From JADMJV01 sp964649085 (lineage in GTDB: Bacteria; Vulcanimicrobiota; Xenobia; Xenobiales; JADMJV01), in the NCBI GenBank assembly GCA_964649085.1, contig CAZYPN010000002.1:124001-188000 (forward strand): a stretch of DNA of 64,000 nt. Direction: 5' to 3'. The notes under the pieces were generated by a model that made no database searches, had not been told where the DNA came from, and was given only the letters and a program-made list of their open reading frames with translations. Made by a program: the position numbers and the translations under genes. This document shows, one piece after another, positions 42,292 to 49,806 of the stretch; position 1 is the stretch's first letter; each line of letters begins with the position of its first letter.

Positions 42292-43295
42292 GGGGTCACC
42301 AGGCCCAGGGCTTGTTGGTAGAAGACGATTTCGGCGGGGCCGCTCGACGAACTGGGCTGCAATTGATGCCACTGCTCAACCCGCACCGGCAAGCCCAGCG
42401 ATTCGGTCAGACGCTCATCCAGGCCCTTCCACAGAGCCGTGCCCCCCGTAAGAATGACCTGGCCGGGCTTGAGCATGGGAAACCGTTGCTGAGCAAACTT
42501 CACGGAGCGCTGAATCTCGGTAAGCCATCGCTGAATGAAGGACTCCACTTTGAAGTCTCGCTCCCCCACGTGGTATTCCAGCTTGGACTGCTCGGCCTGG
42601 TCCCAAGCGACCTGATCGCCCATCTGGAAAGCGTAGGTGAAGTCAGCCCCGGCCATGCCAAAATCGCGGCTGAAATAGGGCTTGCCGCCTGAGAGCAGCA
42701 GAACGTGAGTGGTGCGAAATCCACACACCACCACCAGCGAACATTCCTCGCTCGGAACCTTGCGGTTCAGGGCCAGGCCGCGCACCAGGGCCAGCACCGC
42801 GGGTTCACACGAAGCCACTTCGAGACCGCCCTGCACAAACAAAGCCTTGCGCGCGCCCAGGGTTGCCTTGGGAATGGCCAGAAAAAAATAGCCCAGATGG
42901 TCGGGTTTGTGTAGCGCGGGCACCTCAAACGGATACAGGTCCACCTCGGCCAGGGTGTGGGGAATATCTCGGGCGGCTGCCGTAGGCAACGCCAGCTTCA
43001 GTTGCTCTCGGGTCAGCCGCGGCACTTCCACATAGCCCGTGGCGGCCGTGGCGTCTTCTAGCGACAGATGAATCTTCGGGGTGGAGCGGCCGGCCTCGCG
43101 GGCCACCCGCTCAATATGCTGGCAGGCCAGAGCCCCCAGTTCGGCAGGGCCGAGATCGTCCTCTTTGCCATGGCGCTGCGAAACAAGCGGAACATGAGAC
43201 ACGGTGCAGGTAGTTCCCGAGCGATCGAGGCAACACACCTTGAGGGCATAGCTACCAAGATCTACACCGAGCTGGACCTTTTTCTTCCAGAACAC
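42288..43295 (-). CDS. pilM: PilM-like actin-fold pilus assembly protein
   Basis: 335 residues, GTG start. The actin/FtsA-like ATPase signs are VQLGVDLGSYALKVCCLD (phosphate 1), a central LVVVCGFRTTHVLLLSGG and VILTGGTALWKGLDERL (adenosine motif). In pilus systems PilM sits in the cytoplasm and binds the PilN tail, coupling the inner-membrane platform to the motor. PilN and PilO are not in this operon, which is unusual, so their genes must be elsewhere or the protein uses another partner. It lies 33 bases after the minor-pilin gene and overlaps gspE by four bases. Confidence 0.88.
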   Translation of the reverse strand: MFWKKKVQLGVDLGSYALKVCCLDRSGTTCTVSHVPLVSQRHGKEDDLGPAELGALACQHIERVAREAGRSTPKIHLSLEDATAATGYVEVPRLTREQLKLALPTAAARDIPHTLAEVDLYPFEVPALHKPDHLGYFFLAIPKATLGARKALFVQGGLEVASCEPAVLALVRGLALNRKVPSEECSLVVVCGFRTTHVLLLSGGKPYFSRDFGMAGADFTYAFQMGDQVAWDQAEQSKLEYHVGERDFKVESFIQRWLTEIQRSVKFAQQRFPMLKPGQVILTGGTALWKGLDERLTESLGLPVRVEQWHQLQPSSSSGPAEIVFYQQALGLVTP

Positions 43296-43328
43296 CTCAG
43301 AAGATTCGGATGCAACCGAGGCCTTCCT

Positions 43329-44576
43329 TCACAGTCGCTGGCGGAAAAGCACGGTAAGCCCGGACGAACTGCCGCCACCGGAGTTGGATCCCGTTGGCGA
43401 AAACTCGGCCAGCGCCACGTCATAGTGAATGCTGGCCGCCCCCGACAGCTTCACCCGATCGCCGACCAGAGCACCGAAAATCGTGGCAGAGTTGCTCAAC
43501 TCCATATCGGCTCCCGGCCCGTAGACAACCCCCACAAGATCGGTTCCGCCCGATTGATCGTACTTGGCTCCGTCGCCCAAATAAATCTGCAGCAACTCGG
43601 GTCGGGTGCCATTCTCGGAAAGCCGGGCTCCGTTGCTGAGCTGCATCTCCTTCGACACGAAAATCTGCACCGGCCCGTCTCCGGCCAGCTCGATTCGGGT
43701 GCCGCCCGAGATGTCGAGTTTCTCGAAAATGTAGGTTCCGGCTTCAAGAGTAAGACGGGCGCCGTTGCTGATGGTCACCGTGCGATAGTTGCCGGGTTCG
43801 AGCGACTTGGATTTCGAATTCAAGCTCAGATCCTTATCTCCAGGCTTACCGGGTGCCTCAACCGTAGGAAGGTCAAGCGGTGTGGTTTGAACCTCGGCCT
43901 TTTCGTAGCTGGTGCCCCAGTCTTTCCAAATGGTGCTGTCTTTGCCCATGGTGCTCCCATTGGGAACTGTGGCATCGACCTTGCCGCCAACGCCCACCAG
44001 GATCGTGCCGTCGATACTGGCCCCTCCGGTGATCTGGACCGAACCGGCTTTACTCGAATTGGTCACCACCCTCGCCTGGGATCCACCTTTCTTGTAGGGC
44101 CCCAATCGACTGTCATACGAGTCGATCGAGGCCCCGTTGGAAAGCGCGATAGAACTGCCAAAAGCTCCCGGCACACCCTTGCCTACCGAGGTTCCGGGCC
44201 GAACCAGCGCACAGGCTCGGCGTCGGGTGGTGGGGGCGAAAAAGCCCGTGCTGATCACATAGATACAGTCGGAGGGAATGGCCTGTCCATCCAGGGTACG
44301 GTTGGGGCTGCGAAGAATTTGAATGTGATAGGTTTCGGGACCATCCCCCAACTGCACCGGCTGAGCCAATCCGGCATATCCCGAATTCTCAGCCAGCAGC
44401 TTGAGAGCCACCACCAATCCTGAGTCGGCGGCCGCCTGGGCTCGCTCGCTGCCCAGTCGATGAACAGCCATTTGCAGCTGCTGTCGTGAGCCCCAAGAGA
44501 GCGCGAAGGCGATGGCCATCAAGATCGCTCCCAGAGCCACTGCCAGCGCCAGCACAAAGCCCGCCCGGCGCCTCAA
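43329..44576 (-). CDS. PilX/GspK-like minor pilin with C-terminal beta-helix-like domain
   Basis: 415 residues from TTG 44576, overlapping the previous stop as TTGA. The N-terminus is RRRAGFVLALAVALGAILMA, a PilX-type hydrophobic helix without a canonical prepilin Glu5. The helical part to about residue 70 (SERAQAAADSGLVVALKLL) matches PilX/GspK. From about 140 on it has short, Gly/Asn/Ser-rich strands repeating IALSNGASI, VTISNGARLTLEAGTY, MQLSNGARL, MELSNSATI and KLSGAASI, a beta-solenoid of the kind seen in DUF7305-like proteins of such operons. It probably caps or displays material at the pilus tip; that is inference. Confidence 0.82.
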   Translation of the reverse strand: MRRRAGFVLALAVALGAILMAIAFALSWGSRQQLQMAVHRLGSERAQAAADSGLVVALKLLAENSGYAGLAQPVQLGDGPETYHIQILRSPNRTLDGQAIPSDCIYVISTGFFAPTTRRRACALVRPGTSVGKGVPGAFGSSIALSNGASIDSYDSRLGPYKKGGSQARVVTNSSKAGSVQITGGASIDGTILVGVGGKVDATVPNGSTMGKDSTIWKDWGTSYEKAEVQTTPLDLPTVEAPGKPGDKDLSLNSKSKSLEPGNYRTVTISNGARLTLEAGTYIFEKLDISGGTRIELAGDGPVQIFVSKEMQLSNGARLSENGTRPELLQIYLGDGAKYDQSGGTDLVGVVYGPGADMELSNSATIFGALVGDRVKLSGAASIHYDVALAEFSPTGSNSGGGSSSGLTVLFRQRL

Positions 44577-45157
44577 TTCTGGGGTACCACGCTGGCCACG
44601 AATTCTACCTGGTAACCGTTCGGTGTGGTCGTGAACAGGCGAACGCGATAGGCCCGATTGGAGGGCCCGGAAACCTCAAAAGCCCGCACGTTTCGCAGCA
44701 ATATCCTTTGCCGCCAGGACGACGGTGCCAGCGGTGGCCCCGTCGTCAACTCGCCTCCGCTGGTCACGGGCGTGACAAAAGCCTGTTCGGCGCTCCAAAG
44801 CGTACCATTGTTGAGGCCGAAGGCCCTCCAGCTCGACCAGATCGGCACTCCCGAGCGGTCGAATTGCAGCGCGCTGCTCCCAACACTGGCGGCTCGAGGG
44901 ATGACAATACCCGCAATGTTGGCATCTCGACGGATCGACTCGGACCGGCTCCAGGAAAGCTCGGACATCACGGTGTTCAAGGCCTTTTCCGAGAGGCTCA
45001 GCGTCTCCTGGACAGCCTGATAGCGCAAGTTCAGACGGGCGAAGAAGATCAGGTAGCCCATCATCAAGGTTCCCGCCAGGCCCATCAACCCCATCGAGAC
45101 CACGGCCTCGGTCAGGGTGAAGGCGTGGCAGCGTCGACTAACCGGGACTGTCGACAA
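44573..45157 (-). CDS. GspJ/PilW-like minor pseudopilin
   Basis: 194 residues from TTG 45157, supported by a perfect GGAGGTG seven bases upstream. The prepilin motif is RRCHAFTLTEAVVSMGLMG, with Ala instead of Gly at position -1 but Glu5 kept. The N-helix is followed by LSLSEKALNTVMSELSWSRS and a beta-rich C-terminus ending VEFVASVVPQN, the GspJ/PilW plan. Minor pseudopilins prime assembly of the pilus or pseudopilus at the inner membrane. It overlaps the preceding gene by 20 bases and the next by four. Confidence 0.84.
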   Translation of the reverse strand: MSTVPVSRRCHAFTLTEAVVSMGLMGLAGTLMMGYLIFFARLNLRYQAVQETLSLSEKALNTVMSELSWSRSESIRRDANIAGIVIPRAASVGSSALQFDRSGVPIWSSWRAFGLNNGTLWSAEQAFVTPVTSGGELTTGPPLAPSSWRQRILLRNVRAFEVSGPSNRAYRVRLFTTTPNGYQVEFVASVVPQN

Positions 45158-45521
45158 AGCACTTCACCTCCACTCGATGATTACGGCCGCCTTCCTGCCA
45201 AAGAACTCGCGAGCGAACGAACAACAGGCCCTGTTGTGACGAGGTTTCCAATTGGGGCTGGAACTGCATCACCGAGCGGCCAATGCGACAGGAAATCGTT
45301 GCCAACGGTTGCACGCCCAGGGTGGGCTTCAGATTACCGGCTCGCACCGACTCCAACCCTTCGCGGGCGATTTGAACGGCCACCCGAACCTGGGCGGCCT
45401 GAATGTAGCTGCGCTCTGCCGAAGAAACCACGCCCAGAGTGGCAACCCCTACCACGAACATGACGAAAAAGGCCACCACCACTTGAGTCAGCAAAAAACC
45501 TCTGAAGCGGTGAATGCCCAT
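45138..45521 (-). CDS. GspI/PilV-like minor pseudopilin, atypical prepilin site
   Basis: 127 residues. ATG 45521 shares one base with the gspF stop; a GTG three bases earlier is possible. The N-terminus IHRFRGFLLTQVVVAFFVMFVV has the Gly/Phe cleavage site and a 20-residue hydrophobic helix, but Gln replaces the conserved Glu at mature position 5. The rest (VRVAVQIAREGLESVRAGNL and QFQPQLETSSQQGLLFV) resembles PilV/GspI. Glu5 normally helps subunits enter the fibre, so loss could mark an initiator or tip subunit, as in GspK. It lies between gspF and the GspJ-like gene. Confidence 0.78.
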   Translation of the reverse strand: MGIHRFRGFLLTQVVVAFFVMFVVGVATLGVVSSAERSYIQAAQVRVAVQIAREGLESVRAGNLKPTLGVQPLATISCRIGRSVMQFQPQLETSSQQGLLFVRSRVLWQEGGRNHRVEVKCFVDSPG

Positions 45522-46717
45522 CACATCATCAGCGCCGGCAAATTGAGGAAGGGAAGTGCCAGCCCCAGGATCACTCCCCCAAGAATGAGCCCGACCAGCA
45601 CCGTAAGTGCCGGTTCAAGCAGGCTGGTAAGGCCCCGCAGGGCGTGCTCGCAGCGACGGGTGTAGAAGCGATCAATTTCGGTCAGCATACGCTCCAGAGC
45701 CCCGGAACTCTCTCCCGTCGCCACCATTTCACAGGCCATCGAGGGGAAGAATTCGGTGCCACGCATGGCCGAGGACAACATCTCGCCCAGCGTCACCCGC
45801 TCCCTCAATGTCTGCACCAGAGCGGCCACATGCACGCTGGGAGTGGCTTCGGCCACCACCGTCAGGGCCTGAGCCAGGGGCACCCCACTGCGATACAGCA
45901 GACCCAACGTGCGCGCGAAGAGAGCCACCTGGAGGCCCTTGAAAATCTGATTGAAGGGATACAGTCGCAGCAGGAAGGCCTCGAAGCCAGCCCGGGTTGG
46001 CCCGTGCTTCAGGCCACGTCGAAGGCTCACAACTGCCAGCACGATGCCGAGAAGCCAGGCCCACCAGTAGCTCGAGAGACTCATGCCCACATTGACCAGG
46101 ATCTGCGTTGGCAGCGGCAAGGCCGCACCCATGGCGTCGAAAATCGACTTGATCTGGGGCACACCCCAGGCCAGCATCAGACCGGCCAGAATACTGGCCA
46201 CACTCAGAACGAACAAAGGATAGGCGAGTGCCGAACGAACCTGACCCATCAGAGCATCCCGGCTCTCCATGTCCTCGGCCAGTTGACCCAATACCTCCGG
46301 CAGCCGTCCCGAAGCCTCGCCAGCCCGCACCAGTTTGGATTGATAGATCGGAAAAACGGCCGGATGCTGGGCCATGGCGTCGGACATATTGGACCCCTCG
46401 GCCAGGCCGCTGGCGACCTGCCTCAACACCCGCTGCAGCCGGCTGTTCTCGCAGTCATCGGCCAGAGTCTCAAGACATGGCTTCAGTGCCACTCCGGCCG
46501 AAGTGGCCACGGCCAACTGCTGAAAAGTGGCCAACAACTGCTCGGTGGAGGGGCCTCTTTCAAACAGGGGCTGATGCTCGCGAATGGCCCGCAACTCGGT
46601 GACCAACTGATAGTGTTCCGCCAGACTTTGCAGGGCAGCCGAACGAGAACTGGCCTGGATGTTGCCACTGACCAGTTGCCCCTCGTGATTCTGAGCTTGA
46701 TACTGATAACGGGGCAC
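45521..46717 (-). CDS. gspF: Type II secretion / type IV pilus inner-membrane platform protein (GspF/PilC)
   Basis: 398 residues from GTG 46717, which has AAGGAG at ideal spacing; a GTG at 46735 is upstream of that site. The N-terminus YQYQAQNHEGQLVSGNIQA is typical. Two GspF repeats follow, each a helical bundle (FQQLAVATSAGVALKPCLETL and FARTLGLLYRSGVPLAQALTVV), with membrane helices near FVLSVASILAGLMLAWGVP and at the C-terminus LTVLVGLILGGVILGLALPF. It anchors pilus assembly in the inner membrane and contacts the ATPase. It is the first gene of the minus-strand operon gspF, minor pilins, pilM, gspE. Confidence 0.95.
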   Translation of the reverse strand: MPRYQYQAQNHEGQLVSGNIQASSRSAALQSLAEHYQLVTELRAIREHQPLFERGPSTEQLLATFQQLAVATSAGVALKPCLETLADDCENSRLQRVLRQVASGLAEGSNMSDAMAQHPAVFPIYQSKLVRAGEASGRLPEVLGQLAEDMESRDALMGQVRSALAYPLFVLSVASILAGLMLAWGVPQIKSIFDAMGAALPLPTQILVNVGMSLSSYWWAWLLGIVLAVVSLRRGLKHGPTRAGFEAFLLRLYPFNQIFKGLQVALFARTLGLLYRSGVPLAQALTVVAEATPSVHVAALVQTLRERVTLGEMLSSAMRGTEFFPSMACEMVATGESSGALERMLTEIDRFYTRRCEHALRGLTSLLEPALTVLVGLILGGVILGLALPFLNLPALMM

Positions 46718-46758
46718 GAAAGACTCCTTTCCCACGGGTTCGCCCCCCTGCCTCGTTC

Positions 46759-46804
46759 GCCTTCAGCCTTAAGGCTGAAGCCAGCCAGGCTTAAGTCTGA
46801 AGGC
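46759..46804. promoter_or_regulatory. Compound inverted repeat in the gspF / response-regulator divergent gap
   Basis: A perfect 20-base palindrome CTTCAGCCTTAAGGCTGAAG lies at 46761-46780. The larger arm GCCTTCAGCCTTAAG (46759-46773) also pairs with CTTAAGTCTGAAGGC (46790-46804), with one mismatch, so two mutually exclusive structures are possible. The gap separates divergent genes, so this is a candidate operator or attenuator. Confidence 0.55.
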
Positions 46805-46833
46805 ATCGATGGGTTCAAGGCGAAGCCGCCGCT

Positions 46834-47235
46834 GTGGAGCGACCGCTGCTGATCTACGTTGTGGAAGACAGTCCTACTCAGGCTCTGGGGGTCAAGCGCA
46901 CCTTGAAGAGCCTTCAACCCGTGGAGGTCAAGCTCTTCAGCGATGGTCTGGAGGCACACCGAGCGGTACAGTCCTGCCCTCCCGATCTCCTATTGATGGA
47001 CCTGTTGGTGCCTTCGTTGCACGGCCTGGCCCTGTGCCGTTTACTGAAGTTCCACGCTGACTTTCAGCATATTCCCGTGCTGATTTTCAGCTCGATCACC
47101 GAAGTCGACATTCTCGAGCAAACCCAGGCGGCCGGTGCCGACGCCTTTTTGCCCAAGCCTTTCGATCCCGAACAACTGGTCAGCCGGGTGCGCAAACTGC
47201 GTCCCGAACTGCGACCGGTAGAGGCGTCGGCGTGA
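46834..47235 (+). CDS. Single-domain response regulator (CheY-like receiver)
   Basis: 133 residues, GTG start. The receiver residues are Glu11-Asp12 (VVEDSPTQ), phospho-acceptor Asp56 (LLLMDLLVP), Ser86/Ser87 (IFSSIT) and Lys108 (FLPKPFD). There is no output domain, so it acts by protein binding or as a phosphate carrier. The next gene, overlapping as GTGA, encodes an HPt-domain protein, so the pair can form a phosphorelay segment. It is divergent from the pilus operon, which makes control of the pilus plausible but unproven. No histidine kinase is in the window. Confidence 0.93.
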   Translation: MERPLLIYVVEDSPTQALGVKRTLKSLQPVEVKLFSDGLEAHRAVQSCPPDLLLMDLLVPSLHGLALCRLLKFHADFQHIPVLIFSSITEVDILEQTQAAGADAFLPKPFDPEQLVSRVRKLRPELRPVEASA

Positions 47236-48002
47236 AAGCCGAAGTCTTCTGGGACGACTTTCTCGACGCTTTGGAGTCGGCCCTCGAGCCCGATCCCGAG
47301 GCCCTGAGCCTGCGCGAACTGTATGTCCAGGGTCGCCTGTGGCAATCCTGGTGCAAGCGGCCCCATCGAGCCCCCGAGCGTTTCCAGCCCAACGATTGGG
47401 CCAGCAACTTTATGCGCTCAGGGCTGGGTAAACTGGAACTCAACCCGGACCTCTCCCAGCCTCGTCAAGGCGATCCCTGGCTCCTGGAGTTGCTGTGCCG
47501 CTCGTTGCTGGCCCTCAGCCCGGCCGGGACGCTGCACATCTCTGGCGATCCTCTGGCCCTCTGGCTCCGCCCTCCTCCGGGCCTGCCGATTCCGGCGATG
47601 AAGGGCCCCCTACTTCAACGTCTCGGCTGGTCGCTTTCACTGGAGTGGACCTCCGACGGCATCCGTGTGCCGTGCCCCCTTGCGGTCGAGACAACTGCCA
47701 GCCCGGTGGACTTTGACTCGCTGAGGCGCACCACGATGGACGATCCAGAGTTCGAACGCGAACTGATCGAAACGTTCCTTTCCGAGGGTCAACACCAACT
47801 CGAGAGCCTGCAGTTGCGCTATGCCAGCAACATTCTCCATTCGTTTCGCGGCAGTGCCTCGATGGTCGGAGCACGCACATTGACCGAACTGTTGGCAGCT
47901 CAGGAGAAACAGCCGGATCCGGCCCAACTTGTCCATTTGCAAAAGGAATTCGAGGCCGTCAGCGACTGTCTCCGTCAGCGACTACAGCAACTCCACGCGT
48001 GA
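47232..48002 (+). CDS. HPt-domain phosphotransfer protein with unknown N-terminal region
   Basis: 256 residues, GTG start coupled to the receiver gene. Residues about 165-250 match an HPt four-helix bundle: DDPEFERELIETFLSEGQHQ, then His203 in ILHSFRGSASMVGARTL, the H-x-F-R-G-S pattern of phosphorylated histidines. The usual loop before that helix is shortened by several residues. Residues 1-160 are Pro/Leu/Trp-rich (RPPPGLPIPAMKGP) and match nothing I know; a decayed kinase ATPase domain is possible. It should pass phosphate to or from the receiver encoded upstream. It is followed eight bases later by a carbamoyltransferase gene. Confidence 0.78.
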   Translation: MKAEVFWDDFLDALESALEPDPEALSLRELYVQGRLWQSWCKRPHRAPERFQPNDWASNFMRSGLGKLELNPDLSQPRQGDPWLLELLCRSLLALSPAGTLHISGDPLALWLRPPPGLPIPAMKGPLLQRLGWSLSLEWTSDGIRVPCPLAVETTASPVDFDSLRRTTMDDPEFERELIETFLSEGQHQLESLQLRYASNILHSFRGSASMVGARTLTELLAAQEKQPDPAQLVHLQKEFEAVSDCLRQRLQQLHA

Positions 48003-48010
48003 GGTGAAAC

Positions 48011-49717
48011 TTGAAAATCCTGGGTATTTGCCACGACGTCTTGATCTGTTCGGCCGCCCTGCTGATCGATGGCGAGGTGGTAGCAGCGATCGCTGAAGAG
48101 CGTTTGGATCGCCAGAAGCAAAGCCGCCATTTTCCCGCCCTGGCGGTGCAGCGCTGCCTGTCGATGGCCGAGCTCAAGTTTTCCGACCTCGACGAGGTGG
48201 CCGTGGCCTGGAATCCCTCCTTGGAAATGGACACCGTGCCCTCGGGCTTCCTCTCGCGCCGTTGGCGATCGGAGCACCTTTCACAGGTGGCAGCTCGCTT
48301 CAGCCAGCTCTTTCCCGCACCCCCCTCAGCAGAACTTCAGCTGCTGGGGGTCCGCCAGGGTCTGCCTCCTATCACGTTCGTAGACCACTACCACGCCCAT
48401 CTGGGCAACGCCCTCTACCTGAGCCCTTTCGAGAACTGCGCCGTAGCGGTGCTGGACGGAAGGGGGGAAAAGCAGACCAGCTTGCTCGGATTGGCCGAAG
48501 GAACCCGCTTTACGGCTCTCTCGGAAGTCAAGTTTCCCCATTCCCTGGGGCTCTTTTATGGAGCCGTCACCCAGCATCTCGGCTTCAAACCCGATGGGGA
48601 CGAATGGAAAGTGATGGCCCTGGCATCCTTCGCCAGCCCCGACAATGGCTATCTCGAACCCATGCGTCAGCTGGTCCGCCTGGACGGGCGGGGAGGTTTT
48701 GAACTGGATCTGGGCTATTTCGAGTTCTTTAATTTCTTCGAGCCGAAGATGTACAGCCAGCGCTATATCGACGTCTTTGGTCCGCCTCGTCGTCGCGACC
48801 AGCCGCTCGAGCCTCGCCACTACGAGATCGCCGCGGCCGCCCAAAAGGTCTTCGAGGATGCCGTCAGCGCCTTGCTGCACTGGCTGCATGAGCGCACCGG
48901 TCAAGCACATTTGGTGGTGGGCGGGGGCTGCTTTATGAATAGCGCCTACAACGGCAAGATCACCTCCCAGACCCCCTTTCGTGAGTGCTTTGTCGGCAGC
49001 TGTCCCGACGATTCCGGAACCTCCTTGGGGGCGGCCCTGTGGCTGCACGCCCAGCGCACCGGGCAACGCCCCCCAGCGGCCATGAGCCACAACTACTGGG
49101 GGCCTGCCTACAGTGACGAAGACTGTCTGAGCGTGGCCCGACGTTACAAACTCGGCCCGCTCGAAGTCTGTGACGATCCGGGGCGGCGGGCTGCCCAGGA
49201 CTTACTCTCGGGCAATATCCTGGGCTGGTTTCAGGGAGCCATGGAGTTTGGCCAGCGGGCCCTGGGGAATCGTTCCATTCTGCTCGACCCTCGCCGCAGC
49301 GACGGAAAAGACGTGGTCAACTCGGCCGTCAAGTTTCGCGAACATTTCCGCCCTTTCGCGCCGGCCATTCTGGCCGAGCACGTCAGCCAGTGGTTCGAGT
49401 GCGAGGCGGGCACAAGAGTGCCGTTCATGGAGAAGGTACTGCCCTTCCGACCCGGCCAGGGAGAAAAGGTTCCGGCCGTGCTTCACGTAGACGGCACGGG
49501 TCGGCTGCAGACGGTGGACGAGCAGAGTTCTCCCCGTTATCGACGGCTGATTCAGTGCTTTTATGAGGAAACCGGGGTTCCCATCGTGCTCAACACCAGC
49601 TTCAACCTCAATGGTGAGGCCATCTGCTGCACGCCCGAGGATGCCCTGCGCTCGTTTTTCACGTGCGGGCTGGACGTCCTCTACCTGGGCAATGTGCGAA
49701 TCTCCAAGATTCCCTGA
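48011..49717 (+). CDS. NodU/CmcH-family carbamoyltransferase
   Basis: 568 residues, TTG start after GAGGTG. N-terminal domain: ILGICHDVLICSAALLIDGE, IAEERLDRQKQSRHFP, VDHYHAHLGNALY with metal-binding histidines, HSLGLFYGAVTQHLGF and D-G-D-E-W-K-V-M-A-L-A. C-terminal domain: GWFQGAMEFGQRALGNRSIL, and VPIVLNTSFNLNGEAICCTP near the end. This family transfers carbamoyl from carbamoyl phosphate to hydroxyl groups via carbamoyl-AMP, as in nodulation factor, cephamycin and tobramycin synthesis. Here the acceptor is unknown; a surface glycan is plausible, given sugar genes in the window. It follows the receiver and HPt genes in the same direction and may share their transcript. Confidence 0.94.
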   Translation: MKILGICHDVLICSAALLIDGEVVAAIAEERLDRQKQSRHFPALAVQRCLSMAELKFSDLDEVAVAWNPSLEMDTVPSGFLSRRWRSEHLSQVAARFSQLFPAPPSAELQLLGVRQGLPPITFVDHYHAHLGNALYLSPFENCAVAVLDGRGEKQTSLLGLAEGTRFTALSEVKFPHSLGLFYGAVTQHLGFKPDGDEWKVMALASFASPDNGYLEPMRQLVRLDGRGGFELDLGYFEFFNFFEPKMYSQRYIDVFGPPRRRDQPLEPRHYEIAAAAQKVFEDAVSALLHWLHERTGQAHLVVGGGCFMNSAYNGKITSQTPFRECFVGSCPDDSGTSLGAALWLHAQRTGQRPPAAMSHNYWGPAYSDEDCLSVARRYKLGPLEVCDDPGRRAAQDLLSGNILGWFQGAMEFGQRALGNRSILLDPRRSDGKDVVNSAVKFREHFRPFAPAILAEHVSQWFECEAGTRVPFMEKVLPFRPGQGEKVPAVLHVDGTGRLQTVDEQSSPRYRRLIQCFYEETGVPIVLNTSFNLNGEAICCTPEDALRSFFTCGLDVLYLGNVRISKIP

Positions 49718-49806
49718 ACTTGAAGAGGATTCTAGCTTCTACGAACTAAACTCGAACAAGTCGAGGATCGGGGAACCTGCCTTCCCCCCAGCGACTTTGT
49801 TTTTGT

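Noticed and set aside
43068..44423. 451-residue plus-strand open frame opposite the PilX-like gene and part of pilM
   Set aside because: Both minus-strand genes have recognisable domains; the plus-strand frame does not.
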